From positions 1 to 64,000 of the forward strand of contig NZ_JALJFG010000001.1 of assembly GCF_023242475.1 (NCBI RefSeq): a stretch of DNA of 64,000 nt. Reading direction: 5' to 3'. The DNA is from Pseudomonas sp. MWU15-20650. Lineage in GTDB: Bacteria; Pseudomonadota; Gammaproteobacteria; Pseudomonadales; Pseudomonadaceae. The first letter of the stretch is position 1. The number at the start of each line of letters is the position of its first letter. The translations under genes were made by a program, and so were the position numbers. Shown here piece by piece: positions 53,961-63,084 of this stretch. Under the pieces are notes generated by a model, which saw only the letters and a program-made list of their open reading frames with translations, was not told the origin of the DNA and did no database searches.

Positions 53961-54690
53961 GGGACTTCTCCTTTTTGTTGTGCCATCCGAGGTAGAGGTA
54001 AAGCGCAAGCAACGCCAGCGCCATGGCGAACCACTGCACGGCATACCCCAGGTGTTTTTCCGGGCCCATGGCGACCACCGTCCAAGTGGTGTCGTATGTA
54101 CCGGGGCCCGGCTCGGCGCGCAGCTCGTAGGCAAAACCGTTGCGACCCAGCTCAGCCCAGAGTGCCGCGGGGTGAAGGGCGGTGAGCAAGCGAGGCCATT
54201 GGGCGGTAGCCGGGTCGGCGTGCAACTGGAAGGTCTCGCCCGGGGCGACGTACACCCAGGCGTCCAGATTCAACGGTTGTTCGGGGGTGGTGAAAACCGG
54301 TGGCGTACGCCGGTCGGGCCACGGCAGCCAACCGCGGTTAAGCAGCAGCCACAAGCCGCTGGCCTGGTCGTGAAAGGGTTGCAGCAGCTCGACACCCGCC
54401 CTGCCGTCGCGCATACGGTTATCGAGCAACACGCTGTGTTCGGCGTCGAACTGGCCACGAAGGCGCACTCGACGGAAGGCCGGATCAGCCATGTCGCTGA
54501 GCTGCATACTGTTCACCGGGTCGGCAACGCGCCGCTCGGCATAGCTGTCTACCAGCAACTGCTTTTCGTGGCCGCGTGACAGTTGCCAGAACCCCAGGCC
54601 CACCATCAACGGCAGCAGCACCAACACGACAAGCGTCGGAGCAAGCCCGGGGCGAAAGCGTTTTATGGCGCTGGCTATACTTGTTTTCAT
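53926..54690 (-). CDS. SURF1-family oxidase assembly protein
   Basis: A 254-residue SURF1/Shy1 protein. It has two helices, one near the start (PTLVVLVLLPLMVGLGFWQLSR) and one near the end (WFAMALALLALYLYLGW), around a periplasmic domain with the conserved LLNRGWLPWPDRR. It helps place heme A in subunit I. ATG 54690 starts MKTSIASAIKRF; an upstream frame extension overlaps the opposite-strand DUF2909 gene. Confidence 0.9.
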   Translation of the reverse strand: MKTSIASAIKRFRPGLAPTLVVLVLLPLMVGLGFWQLSRGHEKQLLVDSYAERRVADPVNSMQLSDMADPAFRRVRLRGQFDAEHSVLLDNRMRDGRAGVELLQPFHDQASGLWLLLNRGWLPWPDRRTPPVFTTPEQPLNLDAWVYVAPGETFQLHADPATAQWPRLLTALHPAALWAELGRNGFAYELRAEPGPGTYDTTWTVVAMGPEKHLGYAVQWFAMALALLALYLYLGWHNKKEKSHGSGHESTQHV

Positions 54691-54736
54691 TGCCCGCCCA
54701 TCTCCCTCAATGCCCACCAAAGCCAGGAACCGAACC

Positions 54737-54940
54737 ATGCTCAAAGCAGCCATTGCCCTGATGCTGATCGCGACTGTCGTGAGCCTGTTCAGCGGTTTGT
54801 TCTTTCTGGTCAAGGACGAGGGCAACTCCAACCGCCTCGTCACTGCCTTGACCGTGCGTGTCGTACTGGCCGCGATCACCGTGGGCTTGATCGCCTGGGG
54901 CTTTTTCAGCGGCCAACTGGTTTCTCACGTGCCGTGGTAG
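54737..54940 (+). CDS. DUF2909 twin-transmembrane protein
   Basis: A 67-residue protein with two hydrophobic helices (AIALMLIATVVSLFSGLFFLV and VRVVLAAITVGLIAWGFF) joined by KDEGNSNRLVTALT. It is the only plus-strand gene within the oxidase cluster, 46 bases from the divergent SURF1 gene and six bases from the convergent coxC stop. DUF2909 proteins are usually found with cytochrome oxidase genes. Function unknown. Confidence 0.87.
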   Translation: MLKAAIALMLIATVVSLFSGLFFLVKDEGNSNRLVTALTVRVVLAAITVGLIAWGFFSGQLVSHVPW

Positions 54941-54946
54941 AGCGCC

Positions 54947-55834
54947 TCACAGTACATAAACGAAGAAAAACAGCCCAATCCACACCACATCCACAAAGTG
55001 CCAATACCAACTGGCCGCCTCGAAGCCAAACTGGTGCTCGGCATTGAAATGCCCACGCAGGATGCGCATCAGCATCACAAACAGAATGATGGTGCCGATG
55101 GTCACGTGGGCTCCGTGGAAGCCAGTGAGCATGAAGAAGGTCGCGCCATAGACGCCCGAGCCGAGGGTCAGCCCCAGCTCCTTGTAGGCGTGCATGTACT
55201 CTTCAGCCTGAAAGGCCAGGAATGCCCAACCCAGCAGCACGGTCAGCGCCAGCCAGATCTTCAATGCGCCGCGATGGCCCTTGCGCAAGGCATGGTGGGC
55301 GATGGTGATGGTCACGCTGGAGCTCACCAGCAAAATCGTATTGATCAGCGGCAGGCCCCACGGGCTGATGGTGCCTTCCGGTGGCGGGTACATTTTCGGA
55401 TCTGGGTTGTTGAGCAACGGCCAGGTGAACTGAAAGTCCGGCCACAGCATATGGGCGATGCCTTTATGGCCCTCGCCACCCAACCATGGGCCCGACATGT
55501 GCCGCACATAAAACAGCGCGCCGAAGAAGGCGATAAAGAACATCACCTCGGAAAAGATGAACCAGGTCATGCCCCAGCGAAACGAGCGATCCATCTGCGG
55601 GCTGTACAAACCGGAGCGACTTTCCTTGATCACCGCGCCGAACCAGCCAAACAGCATATAAGCCAGCAACAGCCCGCCGACGAAAAAGATCCACGGGCCG
55701 TGGGATTCCGGGCGCGCCGCCTTCAGGTCGTTGAACCACACCGCCAAACCGTACACGGTGGTCAGCATGCCCAAGGTAGCAATTATTGGCCATTTGCTTT
55801 GCGCTGGTACGTAGTACGTATCATGAGTCGACAT
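54947..55834 (-). CDS. coxC: cytochrome c oxidase subunit III
   Basis: A 295-residue seven-helix subunit III. SEVMFFIAFFGALFY carries the conserved Glu, and GFHGAHVTIGTIILFVMLMR and ASWYWHFVDVVWIGLFFFVYV at the end are diagnostic. It stabilises the catalytic core and proton uptake. It is downstream of ctaG by 35 bases. Confidence 0.95.
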   Translation of the reverse strand: MSTHDTYYVPAQSKWPIIATLGMLTTVYGLAVWFNDLKAARPESHGPWIFFVGGLLLAYMLFGWFGAVIKESRSGLYSPQMDRSFRWGMTWFIFSEVMFFIAFFGALFYVRHMSGPWLGGEGHKGIAHMLWPDFQFTWPLLNNPDPKMYPPPEGTISPWGLPLINTILLVSSSVTITIAHHALRKGHRGALKIWLALTVLLGWAFLAFQAEEYMHAYKELGLTLGSGVYGATFFMLTGFHGAHVTIGTIILFVMLMRILRGHFNAEHQFGFEAASWYWHFVDVVWIGLFFFVYVL

Positions 55835-55869
55835 GTATTCGCTCTCCTGATTGAGCGGGCAAACAGTAG

Positions 55870-56421
55870 CTAGCCGCCGGTGTGGACAGCCACCGGCGGT
55901 TGGCGCGCAGTGATATCAAACAGCGTGTACGCCAGGGTCAAATGCTTCACATCCTTGGGCATGGCACGGTCGACGATGAAGCGCACCGGCATCTCGATAC
56001 GCTGGCCGGGCTGCAGCACCTGCTGGGTGAAGCAAAAGCACTCGGTCTTGTGGAAGTACCTCGCCGCTTCAGCCGGCGAAATGCTCGGCACCGCCTGGGC
56101 CGTCATGACTTTGTCGGTGGGGTTGTAGGCGACGAACAGCATCTCGGTCACCGCGCCGGGGTTGACCACCACCTCGTCAGCCTTGGAGTGAAACTCCCAG
56201 ACCATGTCGATGGCATTGGTGGACAGGAACTGCACCCGTACTTGACGCGTAGGGTCAACGACCTGCTCACCCTCGTACTGCCCGGCGGTCTTGCCGTTGA
56301 TGCCGAACGCCTTGCACATCACGTCATAGATCGGCACCAGGGCGAAGCCAAAGGCGAACATCGCCACCACCAGAATCAGCAGGCGGGTGACCAGGCGCTT
56401 GATCGGTATGGACTCAAGCAT
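55870..56421 (-). CDS. ctaG: cytochrome c oxidase assembly protein CtaG/Cox11
   Basis: A 183-residue Cox11-type protein with one N-terminal helix (LLILVVAMFAFGFALVPIYDVMC) and a periplasmic copper domain with KTECFCFTQQ, the conserved CFCF motif. It delivers copper to the CuB site of subunit I. ATG 56421 is preferred over a GTG three codons earlier. It is separated from coxA by a REP pair. Confidence 0.92.
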   Translation of the reverse strand: MLESIPIKRLVTRLLILVVAMFAFGFALVPIYDVMCKAFGINGKTAGQYEGEQVVDPTRQVRVQFLSTNAIDMVWEFHSKADEVVVNPGAVTEMLFVAYNPTDKVMTAQAVPSISPAEAARYFHKTECFCFTQQVLQPGQRIEMPVRFIVDRAMPKDVKHLTLAYTLFDITARQPPVAVHTGG

Positions 56422-56448
56422 GGCAACCACCCGAAGCGCCCGCGATCA

Positions 56449-56541
56449 GTGTGGGAAGGGGCTTGCTCCCGATAGCGGTCTCACAGCCAAGGGGGATGTC
56501 GACTGCCACACCACCATCGGGAGCAAGCCCCCGCCCACAGT
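56449..56541. repeat. REP pair between coxA and ctaG
   Basis: GTGTGGGAAGGGGCTTGCTCCC at the left is mirrored by GGGAGCAAGCCCCCGCCCACA at the right, 93 bases in all. It interrupts the oxidase operon and could reduce expression of the distal genes or stabilise the coxBA message. Confidence 0.85.
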
Positions 56542-56568
56542 GGCGGTATGCACAGCGCAACAAGGTAT

Positions 56569-58158
56569 TCACTTGACCTCCGGTGGCGTCGTGAACGTGT
56601 GGTACGGCGCAGGCGAGGGGATGCTCCACTCCAGGCCCTCAGCGCCATCCCACGGCTTGGCCGGTGCTGGCGGGCCACCACGGATGCACTTGATGACAAT
56701 GAACAGGAAGAAGATCTGGGTGGCCCCAAACATGAAGGCACCAATGGAGGAAACCATGTTGAAGTCGGCGAACTGCAGGTTGTAGTCCGGTACCCGGCGC
56801 GGCATACCGGCCAGCCCCACGAAGTGCATCGGGAAGAACGCCATGTTCATGCCCACGAAGGACAGCCAGAAATGCAGCTTGCCCAAGGTTTCGTCGTACA
56901 TGTGGCCAGTCCATTTCGGTAGCCAGTAGTAAGCCGAGGCGAAGATGCCGAAGATCGCGCCAGGCACCAGTACGTAATGGAAGTGCGCCACGACAAAATA
57001 GGTGTCGTGGTACTGGAAGTCCGCCGGGGCAATCGCGAGCATCAGCCCGGAGAAACCGCCAATGGTGAACAGAATCACGAAGGCCACCGCAAACAGCATC
57101 GGCGTCTCGAAAGTCAGCGAGCCTTGCCACATGGTGCTGACCCAGTTGAAGACCTTCACGCCCGTCGGCACAGCGATCAGCAGGGTGGCGTACATGAAGA
57201 ACAGCTCGCCCACCAACGGAATGCCCACCACGAACATGTGGTGCGCCCACACGATGAACGACAGGAACGCGATGCTGGCCGTGGCATAGACCATCGACGT
57301 GTAGCCAAACAACGGCTTGCGCGAGAAGGTCGGGATAATCGAGCTGACGGCGCCGAAGGCCGGCAGGATCATGATGTACACCTCGGGGTGGCCGAAGAAC
57401 CAGAACACATGCTGGAACAGTACCGGGTCACCGCCGCCGGCCGCGCTGAAGAAACTGGTGCCGAAGTGGATATCCATCAGCATCATGGTCACGCAACCGG
57501 CCAGCACCGGCATCACCGCGATCAGCAGGAACGCAGTGATCAGCCAGGTCCACACGAACAGCGGCATTTTCATCAAGGTCATGCCCGGCGCGCGCAGATT
57601 GAGGATGGTGGCGATGACGTTGATCGCGCCCATGATCGAACTGATCCCCATCAGGTGGATGGCGAAGATGAAGAACGTCACGCTTTCCGGCGCATAGGTG
57701 GTGGAGAGCGGGGCGTAGAAGGTCCAGCCGAAATTAGGCCCGCCGCCCGGAGTGAAGAGGGTAGACACCAGCAGCAGGAACGCCGCCGGCAGCAACCAGA
57801 AGCTGAAGTTGTTCATCCGCGGCAACGCCATGTCTGGTGCACCGATCATCAGCGGGATCATCCAGTTGGCCAGGCCGACGAAGGCCGGCATCACCGCACC
57901 AAACACCATGATCAGGCCGTGCATGGTGGTCATCTGGTTGAAGAATGCCGGCTGGACGATCTGCAAGCCCGGCTGGAACAGCTCGGCGCGGATCACCATG
58001 GCGAACGAGCCGCCCAGCAGGAACATGGCGAAAGCGAACCACAGGTACATCGTGCCGATGTCTTTGTGGTTGGTGGTCAGCACCCAGCGCATCAAGCCTT
58101 TGGCGGGGCCGTGGGCATGGTCACCTACGTGACCATGGTCATCGATCACAGTGCTCAT
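56569..58158 (-). CDS. coxA: cytochrome c oxidase subunit I
   Basis: A 529-residue 12-helix heme-copper subunit. MTTMHGLIMVFGAVMP contains a heme a His; WFFGHPEVYIMILPAFG has the CuB His and cross-linked Tyr with the K-channel Glu; WAHHMF carries the CuB His pair; and VAHFHYVLVPGA carries the heme a3/a His pair. It reduces oxygen and pumps protons. Follows coxB by 58 bases. Confidence 0.97.
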   Translation of the reverse strand: MSTVIDDHGHVGDHAHGPAKGLMRWVLTTNHKDIGTMYLWFAFAMFLLGGSFAMVIRAELFQPGLQIVQPAFFNQMTTMHGLIMVFGAVMPAFVGLANWMIPLMIGAPDMALPRMNNFSFWLLPAAFLLLVSTLFTPGGGPNFGWTFYAPLSTTYAPESVTFFIFAIHLMGISSIMGAINVIATILNLRAPGMTLMKMPLFVWTWLITAFLLIAVMPVLAGCVTMMLMDIHFGTSFFSAAGGGDPVLFQHVFWFFGHPEVYIMILPAFGAVSSIIPTFSRKPLFGYTSMVYATASIAFLSFIVWAHHMFVVGIPLVGELFFMYATLLIAVPTGVKVFNWVSTMWQGSLTFETPMLFAVAFVILFTIGGFSGLMLAIAPADFQYHDTYFVVAHFHYVLVPGAIFGIFASAYYWLPKWTGHMYDETLGKLHFWLSFVGMNMAFFPMHFVGLAGMPRRVPDYNLQFADFNMVSSIGAFMFGATQIFFLFIVIKCIRGGPPAPAKPWDGAEGLEWSIPSPAPYHTFTTPPEVK

Positions 58159-58216
58159 GGCCGATCTCCTGCAAGCGAGTGGGCGGGGCGATTGAGGGCA
58201 TACGCAATGTAGGCGG

Positions 58217-59344
58217 TCATTTGCTTTGCGCCTGTTTCAGAGCCAGCACGTCTTTGGGCGTGACCATGTCGCCTTTGTTGTTGCCCCAGGCGTTACGTTC
58301 GTAGGTCACCACGGCGGCGATATCCACTTCCGATAGCTGTTTGCCGAAGGCGGCCATGGCAGTGCCGGGCTTGCCGAAATAGACGCGGTGCAGGTGGTCT
58401 TCCTTGGGCCCGGTGGCAATTGGCGAGCCTTTGAGTGCCGGGAACATCGGCGGCAGGCCCTGGCCTTCGGCCTGGTGACAGGCCACGCAGGTGGTGTGGT
58501 AAATCTTGTCGCCACGGGCCACCAGCTCATCCAGGGTCCATTCCTTGGAGGTCAGCTCCTTGAGCTTGGCCGCTTCTGCCTTGCGTTCGCCGAGCCAGGT
58601 GTCGTAGTCGGCCTGGGACCGCACATCCACCACAATCGGCATGAAACCATGGTCCTTGCCACACAGCTCGGCACACTGACCACGGTAGATGCCAGGCTTC
58701 TCGATCCGGGTCCACGCCTCGTTGATGAAGCCAGGAATCGCGTCGCGCTTGACTGCAAACGCCGGCACCCACCAGGAGTGGATCACATCGGCGGCAGTCA
58801 CCAGGAAACGCACCTTGGCACCCGCCGGCAACACCAGCGGCTGGTCCACTTCCAGCAGGTAATGCTCGCCTTTGACGGCCTGGTTATGGATCTGCTCGGC
58901 GGGCGTGGCCAGGTTGCTGAAGAATTCGACGTCCTGGCCCAGGTATTTGTAGTGCCACTTCCACTGGTAGCCGGTGATCTGGATATCGATATCCGACTCA
59001 CTGGTGTCGTACATCTTGATCAGGGTCTTGGTTGCCGGGATAGCCATGGCCACCAGGATCAACAAGGGCACCACGGTCCATAGAATTTCCACGGTCGTGC
59101 TCTCGTGAAACTTGGCTGCCACCTGGCCCGTGGAGCGGCGGTGCAGGATCATCGACCAGAACATCGCGCCAAACACGACGATGCCAATCACCACACAGAT
59201 CCAGAAAATGGTCATGTGCAGGTCAAACACGGCGTGACTGACTTCAGTGGCCCCTGGCGCCATATTCGTCGTCCAGGCCGCTTGTGCCTGGCTGAATACT
59301 GACCACAACAGGAGGCCCATCCAAACATGTGGATGTCGCGTCAT
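58217..59344 (-). CDS. coxB: cytochrome c oxidase subunit II with fused cytochrome c domain
   Basis: A 375-residue subunit II. After a signal peptide and two helices comes the cupredoxin domain with the CuA site (HSWWVPAFAVKRD; GQCAELCGKDHGFM). The C-terminal 100 residues are a fused cytochrome c domain with CVACH and a probable axial Met in PGTAMAAFG, so the enzyme is of the caa3 type. First gene of the minus-strand oxidase operon. Confidence 0.96.
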   Translation of the reverse strand: MTRHPHVWMGLLLWSVFSQAQAAWTTNMAPGATEVSHAVFDLHMTIFWICVVIGIVVFGAMFWSMILHRRSTGQVAAKFHESTTVEILWTVVPLLILVAMAIPATKTLIKMYDTSESDIDIQITGYQWKWHYKYLGQDVEFFSNLATPAEQIHNQAVKGEHYLLEVDQPLVLPAGAKVRFLVTAADVIHSWWVPAFAVKRDAIPGFINEAWTRIEKPGIYRGQCAELCGKDHGFMPIVVDVRSQADYDTWLGERKAEAAKLKELTSKEWTLDELVARGDKIYHTTCVACHQAEGQGLPPMFPALKGSPIATGPKEDHLHRVYFGKPGTAMAAFGKQLSEVDIAAVVTYERNAWGNNKGDMVTPKDVLALKQAQSK

Positions 59345-59712
59345 TGCGGGTTCCCCTTATGTTTCTTGTTATCCCGCCGGTTTGCACCTGCGGCGAAGGG
59401 AGCGGCTTCCATACTGCTTACAACCGCCAAGCCTTGCCTGCGTCATGCAGTTGGGCGTCATCAGCTAATTGCGTACAAAATCGAGTATAGACAGCAGCGG
59501 CGACCCCGCAATGTGTAGGGGCAAATCAGCAAAAACAGACGGGCGGAGCTAACAAAACCGGGGGCGCAAACGTTTATCCGACGAACGATGGCATTTCGAT
59601 ATAACAGCGATGCATAACCATGAAATAATTATGACAAATGCGTCTTAGGCGCTCGTATAAACGAGCTACCTTATCCTCTCCCTTTTCCTACGCCTGTTTC
59701 ACTGGAGCCTTC
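59345..59712. other. divergent promoter region of coxB
   Basis: 368 bases between the coxB start and the plus-strand 215-codon gene. AT-rich at 59590-59640. A perfect hairpin GCTCGT-ATAA-ACGAGC at 59651-59666 lies in the leader of the plus-strand gene, followed by a pyrimidine-rich stretch. No gene seen. Confidence 0.4.
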
Positions 59713-60360
59713 ATGAACACCGCCGCATTGCGCGAGCAGATTTCCCGTGCCCATCAACACGAAGCCAGCACTGGCCAGCTTGCCACACAGCTGGAAAAAC
59801 AATTGCCGCACCTGCATTCGGCCATTTCTCTGGCGGACGGTGATCGCAACACGGTTATGACCCGCTTTGTTACTGCCTATATCGACCTCGTTCCAGACTT
59901 GCTGGACGCCGCCAACGACGTGGCACGCGAGGCCGGAATTGAAAGCCAGATCAAGCCGGTACTGAAGATCGCCGAGCATTTTTTCCTGCAACCGCCAGCG
60001 ATTCTGGCCGGCCATGAGGGCCTCGACGGCCTGCTGGACGAGGCCTATTTGGCTCATCGCTTGGTCGAAGAGGTCAACGACCTGTATATCAAGCATTTCG
60101 GCCAGCCGCTGATTCCGGCGGATACCACCGTGGCCAACCTGATCGCCCATCAACTGATCGGCGAAGCATTCGCCAACAATCTGGATGAAGCGGTGCACCT
60201 GGCGGTGGATGAAATGCTCAACGAAGAAAGCTTCGCACTGGAGTCAGTCGAGGCTTACCGCGAGACACTCAAGAGCCCCAACACAGAAGCGGCGTGGAAG
60301 CGTTGGCCGTGCCTGTCGCGGCAGTTGGGGGTTGGGTTGAAGCTGGATCAGCCGGCCTAA
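59713..60360 (+). CDS. conserved hypothetical protein next to cox cluster
   Basis: A 215-residue soluble, acidic, probably all-helical protein without signal peptide or membrane segment (for example VMTRFVTAYIDLVPDLLDAA and LAHRLVEEVNDLYIKHFGQP). ATG 59713 follows GGAG; a frame extension of 25 codons upstream is untypical. It is divergent from coxB and matches the place of PA0104 in P. aeruginosa. I do not recognise a domain. Confidence 0.8.
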   Translation: MNTAALREQISRAHQHEASTGQLATQLEKQLPHLHSAISLADGDRNTVMTRFVTAYIDLVPDLLDAANDVAREAGIESQIKPVLKIAEHFFLQPPAILAGHEGLDGLLDEAYLAHRLVEEVNDLYIKHFGQPLIPADTTVANLIAHQLIGEAFANNLDEAVHLAVDEMLNEESFALESVEAYRETLKSPNTEAAWKRWPCLSRQLGVGLKLDQPA

Positions 60361-60384
60361 ACCTTCGACCGGACGCAGAACCAA

Positions 60385-60477
60385 ATGTGGGAGGGGGCTT
60401 GCTCCCGATGGCGGCGTATCAGTCGAGGTATCAAGTTGACTGAGCCCATCCCATCGGGAGCAAGCCCCCTCCCACAT
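60385..60477. repeat. REP pair (REPIN-like)
   Basis: ATGTGGGAGGGGGCTTGCTC... at the left and its mirror ...GAGCAAGCCCCCTCCCACAT at the right enclose about 40 bases. A canonical REP doublet between convergent genes. Confidence 0.88.
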
Positions 60478-60493
60478 GGTTGATTCGACGTCG

Positions 60494-62041
60494 TCAGCGA
60501 ATGGACGGTGCCGATCCCATCCCCACTGTCGTGCGCACTCGCCCTTCCAACCGGCGTTTCAACCCCCGCGCCTCGATCACCAGCATCGACCCCTTGGCCG
60601 CATTGGCTCGGCCCCATTCCTCCAGCAACTCCAGGCAGGAGTGGTCGATATAACTCAGGTTGCTCAGCGGTACATGCAGGGTGGTCCCGGCCGGCACCGC
60701 CGACAGCACTTTAGTCAGCGCCGGCACTTTCAGAAAGGTCGCCGCGCCCGTCAAACGCAACTCCATCTCACCGTCCTGAGGCAAGTCGACCAGGCTGATT
60801 TTCAGCCGCGACGCCTTGAATGCCAGCTTCACCAATGTCAGCCCGAACCCCACCAGTACACCGGTCAACAGGTCAGTAAAGATGATCGCCAGCGCCGTGG
60901 CTGCATAAGTGAACATCGGCATCCGCCCATACCGCCCCAACGCCCGGAATGCCTTGACGTCCACCAGCTTTATCCCGGTATACACCAGCACACCCGCCAG
61001 GCTCGCCACTGGAATGCTCTGCAGCACACTCGATAACAAGAGCACGAACGCGAGCAGCCACAGGCCATGGAACATCGCCGATAAACGGGTGGTGGCACCC
61101 GCCTGGACGTTGGCCGAACTGCGCACGATCACACCGGTCATCGGCAGCGCGCCGACCAGGCCACAGAGCATGTTTCCCACACCTTGCGCAGACAACTCCT
61201 TGTCGAAATCGGAACGCTGACCGCTGTGCATGCGGTCAACCGCTGCCGCTGAAAGCAACGTTTCGGCGCTGGCGATAAACGCCACCGCGAATGCGGCGAT
61301 CAACAACTGCGGATCGGCCATGTTCAGCAGGTCGCTGGGACGCAGCCAGTCGATGGCATCAGCAAGGTTTTCCGGGACTTCCACACGCTTTACCTGCAAC
61401 GCCAGCACCAGGCTGGTGACTGTCGCCAAGCCCACGCCCAACAAAGCGCCAGGCACGAAGCGCAGGGTATTGGGGCGCCATTTATCCCAGAGGTACATCA
61501 CCGCCATCGTCGAAAGACCCAGCAGGCCCGCTTGCCAACCCAGATCACCGCCGAGGGTCGGGATCGCCCCGGCCAATGCGGCCGGGAAGCCTGCCAGGTT
61601 ATCCAGCCCCGATGGCTTGGGCACGCCATCGAGCATCACATGGATCTGCGACAGCACAATCAACACCCCAATCCCCGCCAGCATGCCGTACACCACCGCC
61701 GGTGCCGTGACACGAAACCAGCAGCCCAGGCGCAAACGCCCGGCCACCAGTTGCAGGAAGCCCGCCAGCAGCAGTATCGGCCCGAGCATCAACATGCCGT
61801 GCTGGCGTACCAGTTCGAACACCAGCACCGCCAACCCCGCCGCCGGGCCACTGACCTGCAACGGCGAACCCGCCAACCAGCCCACCACCAGCCCACCGAT
61901 GATCCCGGTCATCAGCCCTTTGGCTGGCGGCATGCCGGACGCGATCGCGATCCCCATGCACAAAGGCAGGGCGACCAGAAACACAACCACGGAGGCGAGC
62001 AGCTCCCGCGGCAGTACAGTTTTCAATTGAGCAGCACGCAT
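60494..62041 (-). CDS. SulP-family anion transporter
   Basis: A 515-residue SulP transporter with about 12-14 helices and a C-terminal STAS domain (residues about 430-515; LSNLSYIDHSCLELLEEWGR). ASGMPPAKGLMTGIIGG is the conserved early segment. The neighbouring beta-carbonic anhydrase suggests bicarbonate as the anion rather than sulfate, but this is inference. ATG 62041 follows GGGAG by eight bases. A REP pair lies past its end. Confidence 0.88.
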   Translation of the reverse strand: MRAAQLKTVLPRELLASVVVFLVALPLCMGIAIASGMPPAKGLMTGIIGGLVVGWLAGSPLQVSGPAAGLAVLVFELVRQHGMLMLGPILLLAGFLQLVAGRLRLGCWFRVTAPAVVYGMLAGIGVLIVLSQIHVMLDGVPKPSGLDNLAGFPAALAGAIPTLGGDLGWQAGLLGLSTMAVMYLWDKWRPNTLRFVPGALLGVGLATVTSLVLALQVKRVEVPENLADAIDWLRPSDLLNMADPQLLIAAFAVAFIASAETLLSAAAVDRMHSGQRSDFDKELSAQGVGNMLCGLVGALPMTGVIVRSSANVQAGATTRLSAMFHGLWLLAFVLLLSSVLQSIPVASLAGVLVYTGIKLVDVKAFRALGRYGRMPMFTYAATALAIIFTDLLTGVLVGFGLTLVKLAFKASRLKISLVDLPQDGEMELRLTGAATFLKVPALTKVLSAVPAGTTLHVPLSNLSYIDHSCLELLEEWGRANAAKGSMLVIEARGLKRRLEGRVRTTVGMGSAPSIR

Positions 62042-62126
62042 GATGGCTCTCCCGAGGCATTCGCCGGGCGCGGTAAAGCCTGACTGCATCCATGGCAGCC
62101 ACCGCTTTACCCGGCAGGGATATGTT

Positions 62127-62858
62127 TTAGAAGCGCGCTTTAGGCGTCGCGCAGGGGATCGGTTCGGTGCCGTTCAACGGTCGAAATGCCGCCTTATCTG
62201 CATCGTAGGCCCGGATTTCGCTGGTCTCGATGTTGTAGATCCAGCCGTGGATAAACAAATGACCATTGGCCATGCGCGAGGCCACGGAAGGATGGGTACG
62301 CAAATGTTGAAGCTGGGCGATGACGTTTTCTTCGGTCAGTACTTTCATGCTCTCGCCTTCGTTGGCACAGTCGCAATTGTCCTCAACCATGGACTTGGCG
62401 ACTTCAGCGTGGCGCAGCCAGGCCCTGACCGTCGGCATCTTTTCCAGGCTGTCGGGGTTGAGTACTGCACGCATGGCACCGCAATCGGAATGCCCGCACA
62501 CAATGATGTGCTGTACGCCCAGCGCGAGCACTGCGTACTCGATAGCCGTGGAAACGCCGCCGTTCATCTGGCCGTAGGGCGGCACTACGTTGCCCACGTT
62601 GCGTGTCACGAACAGGTCGCCGGGGGAGCTCTGCGTGATCAGCTCGGGCACGATGCGCGAATCGGCGCAGGTGATGAACATCGCTCGCGGGCTCTGGGCC
62701 GTGGCGAGTTTCTTGAAGAGCTCTTCCTGCTGGGGGAAGACGTCGTGATGGAAATGCAAAAAGCCGTCAACGATGTGCTTTAGCGCTGCATCGGCGGACT
62801 CTGCCACCTGAGGGGCTGAAGCCGACGCAGCCAACGGCTGTTTATCCTTGTCACTCAT
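62127..62858 (-). CDS. beta-class carbonic anhydrase
   Basis: A 243-residue beta-carbonic anhydrase. Zinc ligands: Cys in TCADSRIVPELI and His/Cys in CGHSDCGAM; RNVGNVVPPYG is also conserved. It interconverts CO2 and bicarbonate. It is 85 bases upstream of the SulP gene on the same strand, so CO2 hydration and anion transport are probably expressed together. The first 20 residues are Ala/Ser-rich and not conserved. Confidence 0.93.
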   Translation of the reverse strand: MSDKDKQPLAASASAPQVAESADAALKHIVDGFLHFHHDVFPQQEELFKKLATAQSPRAMFITCADSRIVPELITQSSPGDLFVTRNVGNVVPPYGQMNGGVSTAIEYAVLALGVQHIIVCGHSDCGAMRAVLNPDSLEKMPTVRAWLRHAEVAKSMVEDNCDCANEGESMKVLTEENVIAQLQHLRTHPSVASRMANGHLFIHGWIYNIETSEIRAYDADKAAFRPLNGTEPIPCATPKARF

Positions 62859-63084
62859 GATTCATCCTCTTGATTAATGCAGGGGAGTGTTCAGGTCAAT
62901 TCGACGCTTGGCGAGTGGAATAGTTGGAAACGCCACACACCATCGTACCGACCCATCAGTCACTCGCTGAACAAGGTAGCCGCCGAAACTTAACTCAAAC
63001 TGAATGAACCGCTCTAGATCGCGGGTTTCAATGATGTCAAAACGCGATTATTCCTACAAATAAGGTGCGTTGGCCCTGGTGAGT

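Noticed and set aside
56977..58212. 411-codon plus-strand frame opposite coxA
   Set aside because: Shadow of coxA; composition is His/Arg/Gln-rich as expected from an antisense frame of GC-rich coding DNA.
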